Of a DNA stretch of 15,000 nucleotides, positions 1 through 8,587 are shown in pieces (positions within the stretch are counted from its first letter, which is position 1; every line of letters starts with the position of its first letter). The stretch comes from Actinidia chinensis. Taxonomy: Eukaryota; Streptophyta; Magnoliopsida; Ericales; Actinidiaceae. Location: positions 25,001 to 40,000 of the forward strand of contig VIGQ01002031.1 of assembly GCA_009663005.1 (NCBI GenBank), in the 5' to 3' direction. Under the pieces are notes generated by a model that did not search any database, was not told where the DNA came from, and worked only from the letters and a program-made list of their open reading frames with translations. Both the position numbers and the translations under genes were made by a program.

Positions 1-418
1 TCTTGATGTTGTATGGGATTTAGGAGGCAAATTTTATCACTGTGTTTTCAACAATTGATGGAATATGATCAAAATATAAACTATAGTTCTCTATTTGCTG
101 TTTTAAAATCCAAACTACTTAGTACAATACTTCGGCGGCCACATATTCGGACTCAGTGGTTATAGTGCAACGGAATTTTATTTCTCTTACTAACCAATTT
201 ACTAGGATTGTCCTAAAAATTGACAATTACCACTTGTATGCTTTTTTTGTTTTTACTTTATATCTCGCATAATCTGCACATCGGAGTAAACCTTTTTTAG
301 AGATCAAGGCAACTCATTATTGGGATAAAATATCCTAAATTATGTGTTCTACAAGGTATCTCAATATTGTTTACGTCATTAAATGTGATTCCTTAGGACA
401 TGATTATGATCTAGCACA
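1..418 (-). pseudogene. Copia-2 polyprotein, RNase H part (left of the Helitron insertion)
   Basis: Read on the minus strand, this stretch encodes the part of a Ty1/copia polyprotein that runs from the end of reverse transcriptase into RNase H. Visible motifs are a PKESHL segment followed by a LRYL segment near 300-400, TTESEYVAA at 134-163, and a (F)DHIP segment with an N-T...NP-like tail near the left edge. In intact copia elements these occur in this order between the RT and the end of the polyprotein. The frame changes several times, so no continuous protein can be made. The terminal RNase H residues, 3' UTR and 3' LTR would lie left of the window. The other half of this element starts at 12486. 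The Helitron separates the two, and the reading frame matches across the gap. The family call is firm; the exact lineage is not. Confidence 0.85.
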
Positions 419-545
419 TCTATATTATAAATCAGGACTTAGTTGAACCAAAAACTATCTCGCCCTAACTACGGGTCAAATTCATTTAGTGATCCAAACG
501 GCTCAGATTTCAACTTGAAATTATTTTTTCCCCGCTCAAAAACAT
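419..545 (+). repeat. Helitron 5' terminal region, outer copy
   Basis: This is the first of two related 5' ends. It begins TCTATATTATAAATCAGGAC and continues through an ACTATCTCGCCCTAAC-like segment, a CTACGGGTCAAATT segment, AACGGCTCAGATTTCA and a GCTCAAAAACATCACTTT segment. The same succession recurs at 1147-1280 with substitutions and small indels. Such conserved 5' ends define a Helitron family. This copy borders Copia-2 sequence directly and is the functional left boundary. Confidence 0.82.
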
Positions 546-1146
546 CACTTTCACTCTCTCTCTCTTCTCTCTCCCATCACTCAACCCAAACTTGCTCTCT
601 CAATCATACTTTCTCTATTTTTAGTGGGACCTACACAAGCCGACCTTTCTTTTTCTCCTCCTATTTTCCACCTTTTTTTCCTCCCTTTCTCTCTTACTTT
701 GCTTACCCTTTCTCTTATTCCTCCTTCTCTTTGCCGCTCCGAGCTTCAAAACAATATAAAAAAACTATTTTATTTGCAGAGAAACAATAACTATTAATTT
801 TTTTTTAGTCAACTTTCTCTTCAATTTGATATTGTTTATATTTTTATTATATTCTTTTTATAGAAAAAGAGAAAGATATAACATATTGATTAATTGGTAA
901 AAAACTTCCCAAAAACATAAAATTAAAAATAAAGAAGCCAAAAAAACTTCTTCAAATAGAAAGGGAATTAGTCAATTTTATTTAATTGTCCTTTTTGATA
1001 TTATTAAATTATTTCCAATGAATGTTGTAAAATATTTGGGTAAAAATCAATCTTTAAATAATTTATCATAATAAGGATTAAAGGCCAGTCGCCGCGTCGC
1101 ATCTTAAAAAAAACACACATATTTTTAAATATTCTAGAACTAACTA
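546..1146. other. Helitron internal sequence, pyrimidine-rich then AT-rich, no gene
   Basis: Positions 546-745 are strongly CT-rich on the plus strand, with runs of CTCTCT and TTTCTCCTCC. The open frame at 443-790 is a by-product of this composition: its product is almost entirely Ser, Leu, Phe and Pro. From about 780 to 1146 the sequence is AT-rich and shows no protein homology. A GC-rich patch at 1087-1103 and a CTAG at 1133-1136 could be remains of another Helitron 3' end, but no proper stem forms. Confidence 0.5.
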
Positions 1147-1280
1147 TCTATTTATAATCAGGACTTGTTTTTGAATTCAAAATCTATCTTTCGCTATCTA
1201 CGGCTCAAATTTTCAATTTGAGTTATCCAACGACTCAGATTTCATCTCAATTATTTTTTTTCGCCCAAAATATCACTTCT
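1147..1280 (+). repeat. Helitron 5' terminal region, inner second copy
   Basis: It starts A|TC (TC at 1147-1148) with TCTATTTATAATCAGGACTT and then follows the outer end: AAAATCTATCTTTCGC, CTACGGCTCAAATTTT, ATCCAACGACTCAGATTTCA and a CGCCCAAAATATCACTT segment. Homology to the outer copy covers about 110-125 bp, then the two diverge. It may be the start of a second Helitron of the same family inserted in the first, or a duplicated 5' end. No separate 3' end was found for it. Confidence 0.72.
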
Positions 1281-1288
1281 TGTCAATC

Positions 1289-1340
1289 CAACGGCTGAGA
1301 TCGATTTGATATTTAAATCAACGTCAAGATCTCACGGTTG
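1289..1340. repeat. Imperfect hairpin behind the inner Helitron 5' end
   Basis: The left arm CAACGGCTGAGATC at 1289-1302 pairs imperfectly with GATCTCACGGTTG at 1328-1340. A smaller palindromic segment, TGATATTTAAATCA, lies between the arms. The hairpin sits about 140 bp inside the second 5' terminus. Its role is unknown. Confidence 0.55.
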
Positions 1341-1498
1341 AGAAATACACACACCCGGTCAAAATACAACAAATAAAACGCCACATATCATCGCACAAAC
1401 GTCTCACTACAGCGATGGATGGTTCTATCAATATCATATATCACCACCAAAAAATACAACAGACACGCAAATACTACGCACTCAAAATGATTTTGGGT

Positions 1499-1503
1499 GG
1501 AAT
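1499..1503. repeat. Probable target-site duplication of Copia-1, left copy
   Basis: The five bases before the left LTR are GGAAT. The five bases after the right LTR (9231-9235) are GAAAT. One mismatch in five agrees with an old or misread 5-bp duplication of the kind Ty1/copia elements make. The match is short, so this is support rather than proof. Confidence 0.45.
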
Positions 1504-2164
1504 TGTTGGAAAAAAATTATTCGGCCAATCAGAATTTCAAACAGAATTTCAAAGAAAATTTTCATAAATTAATCAAATAACTTTGCAGAAATTTTAATAC
1601 AAACCTGAATAATAAGAGATACAAAACAGAGTAAACCGAGTCCTGCAATCGCAGTCTCCTTAAGAAAGATTTCGCCGCCTACCGAGGGTGTTGTAGAAGT
1701 GCTGTCGACTTCTTCCTCCTCCCCATGATAAAACGTCTAGAACCCCCCTCACTTTTTGGAACACCTCCAAGTCCAGCCTTGGCAACTAAACTGTATCTGT
1801 CTTGTCTCTCTCTCTTAAAGAACCAAATGTAGGTGCGTTTTGTTTCTTTTCTGTTTGTGTTGGTTTTGGTGTTGGTCGTTTGGCTCGTGTGGTGATACTC
1901 ATTTTTTCCTACATTGCTAAACCTCAGCTTTAAAGCCAAACAAATGCTCTTTTAACATCATTATAATTCTAGTGGGTATTAACCCTTACATAGGGTGCTT
2001 GTGGATCCACCACATAGACAACAGCCATTAGAGGCTGTCATGGCCCAAATAAAGCAGTTATAAGGCTGTAAAGAAGATGCAATTTGGTTCTATAATAACT
2101 CCTTTAGGAGTTGTTAAAACCACTCCTCTTTTATGGCTTTCATTCAACACAAAATTTCTAGACA
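1504..2164 (-). repeat. Copia-1 3' LTR
   Basis: This 661-bp LTR begins TG (TGTTGG) and ends CA (TTTCTAGACA) on the plus strand, the inverted dinucleotides typical of LTRs. It aligns along its whole length with 8588-9230. Shared landmarks are a GCAATCGCAGTC block near 1645, the CCTACCGAGGGTGTTGTAG block near 1678, the CTAGTGGGTATTAA block near 1970, the ATTAGAGGCTG block near 2028 and the GATGCAATTTGGTTCTATAA block near 2076. Many one- to four-base gaps separate the two copies. The open frame at 1679-1939 on the minus strand is LTR sequence and not a gene. Confidence 0.92.
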
Positions 2165-2174
2165 TCCCCCCATG
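2165..2174 (-). promoter_or_regulatory. Polypurine tract of Copia-1
   Basis: Directly inside the 3' LTR the minus strand reads CATGGGGGGA and then the LTR begins TGTC. A G-run touching the LTR is the standard primer site for plus-strand DNA synthesis in LTR retrotransposons. It confirms both the orientation and the LTR boundary. Confidence 0.8.
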
Positions 2175-2834
2175 AATACAAATTTCATGTGACTGACTGC
2201 AAACTTGAGAGAGAGACAACGTGATAATCCTGCATAGGATATGTAGCTTTTATGGCCCTTAAGAACCTTCCTTAGGAGAGCCTATCAGAATTTACTGCGC
2301 AGACCATGGCGAGCCCTCCTTGAACTGTGCCGCCTCAGGTGGTAAATTGAGACATTATACGTCACACAGGAACTTCTCCTGACGCAGTTTTATTCTCACT
2401 TGTTGTGATTCCATTTCGGCCATGGAAACACACTTCCTGGTTTCTCTCTCGGTTCTGCAAGTAATTTCTCTCTCTCGAAAATTTCGCCTTCTCAAATTTT
2501 TCCAAAGAAGCGGCCCCCCACGTCATACTCACCTAGGTGACTTCTTATAGGGTATTTCATCTATATCCAGCCTCTGGCTCACCAGTACAAAGAGTCATTA
2601 AAAAAAAAGCTAATACTTAACCTTATCCACCAATCACTGTTACATAATAGGAACGCGGTAGGAGTTTTCAACTCCACAGTGATGAACTTTAGATATACGG
2701 CAAGTGGTTGTCCCCATTGAACCTAGATCTTGGGATCTCCATTCGCTAGGTTGGGTTTTTCCTTCACGATTCTTTCTCTTTCATAGGCGTAAAACCCATT
2801 TATTCCTTTTCGATACTAGATCACTAACTCTCTA
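2175..2834 (-). other. Copia-1 3' untranslated region
   Basis: About 660 bp lies between the end of the RNase H coding sequence and the polypurine tract. I see no conserved protein motif on either strand and no long open frame. CT-rich patches (for example 2440-2480) interrupt otherwise mixed sequence. An added envelope-like or antisense gene is not supported. Confidence 0.55.
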
Positions 2835-3400
2835 GGTAACCCTTTGGTAAGCGGATCCGCGATATTGGTCCCTTTGACCTCACGTATTCCAATATCGGAC
2901 AAACCCCACTTGAGAAAGTAAGATTGTCTAATGGTATTCATGTCTACGACGATATGTCTGACTTACCATTATCCATATTACTTTGTGCCCCTAATAACCA
3001 ATCGCAAAACAAAAGCAAACTCCTTCCTCTCTTCCTTTTATTTTCCATCACCAGACACAGGTTCATCAACCATCTGGAAACAAATCTTCTAAAACTGGCC
3101 AGTAGACCCTCGGACCTCCTCACCGCCTATCTAGAGCAATAACCTCTGATTCCATTCCACGTGAAAACGTGCAATGCACGTCTGTTTAGAAGATCTCCAA
3201 GACAACGCTGCTATGCGCGCAATACCACCAAGCATGAAGACAATATCCACTCGTGGATTTCGAGTCTTTCATCATCTGATAATCCGTTGGCACGTCAATA
3301 ACCCTCCTAGCACTGCTGGAAATCTGGTGTCATGCAGTCCAAAATACGAGTATATCTTTCAATTAGCGTAGCATCTTACTATGCGGCATCCCTTCCCTTT
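2835..3400 (-). pseudogene. Copia-1 RNase H domain
   Basis: On the minus strand this encodes the C-terminal RNase H, which removes the RNA strand after first-strand synthesis. Recognisable in order are a SKQTCIAR-like segment at about 3165-3195, a long frameshifted middle, an RRHEYH/VDMNTIRQ segment at about 2920-2965, and ADPLTKGLPRE at about 2825-2860, the classic end of a copia polyprotein. The short plus-strand frames at 2924-3142 and 3174-3371 are shadows of this region. Several frameshifts and in-frame stops prevent translation. Confidence 0.85.
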
Positions 3401-4340
3401 ATCCCTTCCTGGATTCCTTGTATACCCTGCTCAGTCTGCCACTGAGTAGGCTATATCATAGCCTTGTACACACTCATCAAGTACATTAAACTTTCATTAT
3501 ATGGAAATAGCTCTAATTGGTATTTAACCTTCCCCCATTCTTGGATAAGTGGGATTTACATCTATTCGGATCCTTGCCAACATCCTGTCATCAGACTTAG
3601 TGATTTTTGTTAACATTTAATCAATATACTGTGTCTGAGAAAGTGCAAGTCCGTCAGATGTTCTGAGTAATACTTCACAAAACCAACCGATCACATCTGC
3701 TAGGCCCATATCCTTCATATCAAATTTCGAATTAAATAAGGTCCTACCAGGTAGATGTGTAACTTTAATATCACACACATGTACTACCAACAATTTATGT
3801 CATCAAAGGTCAAGACACAAAATAACATAACCCTATCATTTGTGTCCTTGACATTAACACATTTATCACATTCGTGATTTTTTGAAGCCACTAAGACAAG
3901 ACAAACATTGTCAAACTTCTACATGCCATTTTTTTTTCGTGGTGCTTGCTTGAGACCATAAACAATTATCTTAAACAAGTCTACGACTTTCCCTTCTTTT
4001 CAGGTGCGGAAAAACCCTCCGGTTTGTTATCCATGTAGATTTCTTCATCTAAATCACCACATTCAGGAAAGCTGTTTTAACATCCATCTGATGTATCTCG
4101 AGATTTTATCGCAAACAATGCGATCAGCAATTATCATCCTAATAGATGTCATCCTACATAGAGACTGGTGATAAGTATCAAAGTAAGTCTAGACCTTCTT
4201 TTTTTGACACTATTCCTAATTAATAACAAGTCTAAGCTTTTGTACTTATCTATTGTATCCATCTGCTTTATCTTTCCTCTTGAAGATCCATTTTGTAGCC
4301 CAACGGCTTATTGCCTGGCAGTAAATTCACCAGTTCCCCT
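3401..4340 (-). pseudogene. Copia-1 reverse transcriptase domain
   Basis: The minus strand shows the copia RT in order: a WIFKRK-like start near 4290, KKEGLD...YFDTYSPVS near 4165-4210, QMDVKTAFLNG at about 4058-4091 (one small gap), DEEIYM and PEGF near 4010-4050, YGLKQAP at 3938-3963, and the catalytic region at 3796-3807. The last reads FDD-like where active copia enzymes have YVDD or FVDD. A LMYLM segment near 3470-3500 marks the connection to RNase H. Frames shift repeatedly, so the enzyme is dead as read. RT would copy the element RNA into DNA within virus-like particles. Confidence 0.87.
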
Positions 4341-4800
4341 CCCACTAGGATTTTGCAGAATTGGATTCATCTCTCCTCTTAATAGCCTCTTTCCACAATG
4401 GAACCTTCAGGACTAACTCACTATTTCCCTTGTATGTTTTGAGGCCACTTTCTAACATAGACGTTAGAAAGCTGGACCAAAGATGTTTGAAATTCCTAAG
4501 CGCTCTTGCTACGATCTCAATTTCATTTCAAATTCATCTTTTGGCTTGCTGCTGTCATTGCAGCGATGCACAAGTCCCGTTTCAACTGAACTTGACTCAC
4601 CAATAGATCTATACACACACACAATATGGTGTTCAAATAACGAACGCATCTCTCATACTTCCCTGTAGGTATGGCTTGTGAATATCTGGTATTACAGACT
4701 CATAACACACACAGAAACCGATATGACCTACTAATTATATCATGCATAACCGATGAAAACACAAGAAACGGTTTTTTATGACCAATCTTTTCCTTCGTAG
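4341..4800 (-). pseudogene. Copia-1 integrase-RT linker
   Basis: This stretch lies between the recognisable integrase and RT segments and has the length expected for the poorly conserved integrase C-terminus and linker of copia polyproteins. I can read no firm motif in it. The short plus-strand frames at 4168-4416, 4361-4606 and 4483-4668 overlap one another and are unlikely to be genes. Confidence 0.5.
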
Positions 4801-5400
4801 GCAGGAGGTAATGACCACCTATCGCAAGACATCCCCAACGTACGTAAAAAGTTAAAGTATACTCCTACCATTTAAATAACTCATACGGGGATTTATCCAA
4901 CTTCTTGACGAGGCCCTATATTCAAGATATAGTTGGCGTAAGAATCAGCTTCACCCCACAATGTTCTGAGGCAATCCAGAACTATCAACATAGCATTCAT
5001 CATATCTTTAGGGTACTATATCTTTCGTTCAAGCACGTTCCATTCTGCTGAGGAGAAATAGGTGCAGTGGTTTGATAATAGCATAATTCCCGTGTTTCTC
5101 CCCATAAATCCACCAATGTGATTCATATTCACACCTCGGTCACTTTTTCGAACAACTTAAATCTTCTTACTAAGTTGAATTTTTATAACTTCATTCTATA
5201 AAGAATGAATTTGTCCAAAAGTTCATCCTTATCTCTTTATATAGTTACACACCACAGTATTTCGACAATCATCAATGAATGTATGAACTCTTATTAGCAT
5301 TGGGTGTTTGGACATCTTCAATCACACACATCAGTGTGAATTAAAAAATTAAAACCATGGTTCAAGTACTCTTTCCAATCGAATGAAATGAAGACCTAGT
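4801..5400 (-). pseudogene. Copia-1 integrase catalytic core
   Basis: Integrase inserts the DNA copy into the genome. On the minus strand the fragment TAPISPQQNGT, the copia S-P-x-x-N-G signature between the second catalytic Asp and the Glu, is clear at about 5038-5070. It is preceded by a degenerate DKKIKVLRSDRG-like region near 5130-5190, where I see LVRRFKLFEKVTEV in its place. The catalytic D-D-E set cannot be followed in one frame. Confidence 0.75.
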
Positions 5401-5640
5401 TAACTTTGCTTCAACACAAGTCTCACATGTGATTTTTTACAATTTGGAATGCTGGAATGTGATCCAAGTTAATTAGTCTCCCTATACATACAGATCACAA
5501 TTAACATGTCCTAAGTCCATCTGCCCACAAAATGGAAGACCAAGCACATAACAAACTGGGAAATATTTTCTTATTAATTGTAGGGATATATCATTACATT
5601 CATTTTGAATAGACCATCAGTCAGATAACCTTTCCCTACA
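5401..5640 (-). pseudogene. Copia-1 GAG-pre-integrase zinc-binding domain
   Basis: The minus strand reads YVGKGYLTDGLFKMNV at about 5600-5650, a LGHVN segment near 5500, and a C-x-x-C pair in CETCVEAKLTRSSFHS at about 5395-5430. This H-H-C-C layout is the N-terminal zinc domain found before the copia integrase core. Gaps break the frame between the His and Cys halves. Confidence 0.8.
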
Positions 5641-6010
5641 TACATTCCATTCCAGCCTTTGATCGAGTAACTTTATCTGGCTCAAAAATCATACGAAAAC
5701 CATGTCGCTCAACAGAGAAGAGCCAGACACCAGATTCTTTCAATTCAGCACAATAACACATTGTTCAGAGTCAACTCTTTTCCCCTGAAGGTCATTTTCA
5801 GGACCACTTTTTTTTCCAATCCCCGCAACGTCGAGTGGCTGAATTTCACCATAACAACCGTTCTCACCATTTTTGCTGCCTGCTGCTGGCTCGAAGGTAT
5901 GAACATCGTCTATCGCACCATATAGGGCGAGTAGCCCCAGTATCTATCCAACCAATTCTTGTGGGTTTGACCCCACCATGTTTCAACCTTCAGAAACCAT
6001 TGCTGAGAGT
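5641..6010 (-). pseudogene. Copia-1 aspartic protease domain
   Basis: The active-site motif WIDTGATR is intact on the minus strand at about 5928-5953 (D-T-G at 5937-5945). Downstream follow NSAT and KVVLKMT segments near 5780-5840, a KELTLNNVL-like stretch near 5760-5785, and NLVSGSLLS...HGFRMIFE near 5670-5740. This is the copia pattern for the protease that cuts the polyprotein into its parts. The plus-strand frame at 5835-6041 is a shadow. Frameshifts separate the motifs. Confidence 0.85.
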
Positions 6011-7095
6011 TTATACATCTACACATCTACACCCTCCATGATGACCCTCAGTCCATATTGTGATAAAGAGCGCGAGGTTGCAATACGTTATTTTCCTGCA
6101 ATTCCAGAAGCACGATGCCCAACTTGTTACAGTTAAACGCAAATGTCACCACTGAACCATTTCCAAGGGCTATATCTGGCAATCGCCCTTTTTGGTCCCA
6201 TTTGACATTCTTAAGCCATCTTCTGGTTTAATTTGATCCACTGTCCTTTGAACATCTTTTGTCTTTGAGAACTGACCATGCATAGCTGCTCCATTAGTTT
6301 CGCCTTGGCCATGTAGGAAAGGTTCGGCACCTTTGTTTTCTTGCCCTGTTTTTCCTTCTCAAACATTGAGCTTAAGAAAAGAGCCTCTCCAAGGTCACCT
6401 CCTTGTTCTTGAACCAGAACATGAGATAGCTCTTGAACTCTTTCATGTCTCTGACGAGCTTGTGTATGACTGCATACCCTCAGAATGCACATCACTCATA
6501 GCATTCCTTTCCTTCTGCTTTAAATTTCATTTATGAGAACCTAAAGTACTCCTGGAACTGAGCCGTTACCGATCTGTGTCCACCGCATTACATAGTCTAG
6601 AACCGGCACACACACACACTAATTTTCAACAACACCACTAAGCAATGCTAGAGACGGGCACGCGCCGGGGGACTTGGAAACCAGGCTCCCTCGCTCTTGT
6701 ATTTCCTTTCTAAGGACTCCCACACGGCTCCTTAGCGATTTCATATCATTATATACCGATAACAAAGAATCCTCCAGGGCATTAAGAATATAATTCTTTT
6801 CTTGGCACAGATAATCAAAGCATTTTTTCCATTGATCTCTCGCAATCACCTTCTGACTATCCGTCTCATTTTTAGCAACACTGGAGCTTCTTCAGTTAAG
6901 CATCCAGGCGAGATTTAGCGTCGTAAGATAGGAACATATCTTCTGCTGCATCGTCTTGACATCGCCCACCAAACTTTCCTGGTTTGTCCACATGAGCCAA
7001 TCGTGATCGTGGTACACACAACACCGGGGTTTGTAGCAGCATTCTCCCAGAACTGAAACTTGAGTGCACTTGTTTCAACAAGCATTAGTCGACAT
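6011..7095 (-). pseudogene. Copia-1 gag (capsid) region
   Basis: Gag builds the particle that packages the element RNA. On the minus strand a candidate start is the ATG at 7093-7095 (MSTN). Next come AHVDKPGKFGG near 6980-7000, a QQK...SYLTTLN-like stretch near 6900-6960 split over two frames, [10 protein letters not shown] near 6870-6905, and [21 protein letters not shown] near 6735-6805. These match the usual plant copia gag opening (H-x-x-x-P-x-K-F-x-G, then NYILNxLxDSL). The open minus frames at 6896-7081, 6619-6849 and 6211-6495 are fragments of this gene. A CCHC knuckle was not clearly seen before the protease. Confidence 0.8.
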
Positions 7096-7789
7096 CATTT
7101 TTCGAGGAGTTTTTCTGAAAAGTCAACCACATATAATGTGCATAGTCCCACAATATAAAACAAATATTGAAATAGATAAACAATCTAGACATAATCAGCA
7201 TAATTGTATAAAAAACAACATTGATTATACACTACAAGTGATTTTGAACGAGCACCCTTAGCGGAGAGATTGACACCCCTTGAAACCGAAACGATATGCA
7301 AGGGCCAACTCTAAATCGGTTGAGGAAAAACCTCGCACACACGATCCAAAATGAAACATAGGCTTTAAACCACCTTTTTCAATAAAGCGTCAGAGCCGCG
7401 CACAGCTGCCTAAGGCCGTACCTGATCAACTCTGATCCAAGTCAAACCGCGCACGGGTGACTACATAGGGGTATAAAATTATAATTTATCAGAATTTTTG
7501 GCAAAATATATTATCAGAAAAATTCTGGATAAAATTTAATTCCCCAAATTTAGGTAAAATCTGTATTACCAATTTGTTTTTTTTTTTTAAATTGATTATA
7601 ATTACACGTAATATTGGGTTAATCTTTAATTATTTTAAAACTTTTGAGTTACAGAATTTTGAATTAAAACTGTAATTTAAAGAAAAATTTAGGGCTAATT
7701 AATATTTTTCTAAAAATACTGGGTGAATCTGTAATTACAATACATGTAAAAACTGTAATTGTCAGGCATTTTCAGAGCTTGCCGGGCAT

Positions 7790-7975
7790 TTATTTTAATC
7801 TATTAGTTAAATATATAATAAATATATATATTATTTTCAATGGTTCGCTGCATTCATGCGTTTCAAAAAATTTATAACTATTATTATAATAATATATAGA
7901 TATAATATTGCGTATGCGTGTCCCTTTTATTATATATATATATTAGTGATATAATATATATTATATTACTTTTCA
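7790..7975. repeat. AT-rich low-complexity block with TA microsatellites
   Basis: The stretch consists mostly of A and T, with runs such as TATATATATATA near 7932-7945 and repeated TATAATATATA units. It is simple sequence without coding potential. It may be variable in length and prone to assembly error. Confidence 0.7.
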
Positions 7976-7984
7976 CTTAGATCT

Positions 7985-8262
7985 GTCCTCATCTCTCTTT
8001 TCTATATCTAAACGCGTTTATTTTATCCACTGGGTGGTGGTTCGGCACCTTTTTTTTTTTCTCTTCATTCAAGAGCACTTTCTTTTCTCTCTTTAATTTA
8101 TTCTCTCTATATTATATTTTTCTCTCTTTCCTTTCCTTTCTCCTTCCTCCAGTTGCTCTTCTCCTCATTTCTCTTTTTTCTCCTCTCTTTTATTATTCCT
8201 CTCTCTTCCCTTCTTTTCTTTATCTTTTTCTTTCTCTCTTCTCCGAATTCATTTCTTTCTTT
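7985..8262. repeat. Long polypyrimidine tract
   Basis: On the plus strand almost every base is C or T over about 280 bp, with repeated CTCTCTTT, TTTCTTT and CTCCTTCC words. In the direction of Copia-1 this is a purine-rich GA tract in the leader. Plus-strand CT tracts of this kind also occur in 5' UTRs of plant genes, but no gene follows. Confidence 0.7.
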
Positions 8263-8587
8263 CTCATAAAAGCTTTGGAGGTTCCGAACACGAGCGCCGG
8301 GAGTTCGCGGCGTGATCCCAGCTATCAGATCAAACCGGTCTTTGATTTTCAGACGGTATATAAATGGTTCATTTATTTTTTATTTTTTTTTTCTCGGAAA
8401 TATAATGTTACTTTTAGAAATATTTGTTTTTTTCACTTTCTACATGTATAGATCTTGTAAATATCAAGAGTACCAGAAACTTTCTCTTTACATGTAAGAG
8501 ATCTCAATCTCACATTAGTAACTGACAACAATTATTTTCTGAAATTTGATTGCCGATCACCAAGATCAAACGAATCTTTCTTAGAAT

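Larger units (their letters stand above)
7096..8587 (-). other. Copia-1 5' leader, about 1.5 kb
   Basis: This is the sequence between the 5' LTR and gag. Positions 7260-7445 are of mixed composition and 7446-7975 very AT-rich. Positions 7985-8262 form a pyrimidine tract (purine-rich in the element's own sense), and 8280-8340 is a GC-rich island with a GCGCCGGGAGTTCGCGGCGTG core. No protein motif is visible. A leader of this length is longer than usual for copia elements, so part of it may be a later insertion or captured DNA. Confidence 0.55.

Noticed and set aside
443..790. 115-codon plus-strand open frame
   Set aside because: It lies in the CT-rich Helitron region, and its product is low-complexity Ser/Leu/Phe/Pro without a known domain.
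1087..1136. GC-rich patch plus CTAG as an internal Helitron 3' end
   Set aside because: No proper stem forms, and CTAG is about 30 bases too far from the patch.
1679..1939. 86-codon minus-strand open frame
   Set aside because: It lies wholly inside the Copia-1 3' LTR and is not kept in the other LTR.
3168..3180. Palindrome CGTGCAATGCACG, resembling a Helitron 3' hairpin
   Set aside because: It lies inside the Copia-1 RNase H coding sequence (the QTCIAR codons on the minus strand), and no CTRR terminus follows at the right distance.
7924..7975. TA-rich repeats as a replication origin or promoter
   Set aside because: Simple AT microsatellite sequence is common in plant DNA, and no supporting motifs or gene were found.
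8551..8563. Minus-strand TTGGTGATCGGCA as a primer-binding site (compare TTGGTATCAGAGC for initiator Met tRNA)
   Set aside because: It is 24 bases from the LTR edge instead of adjacent, and it needs gaps to match. I could not find a convincing primer-binding site.
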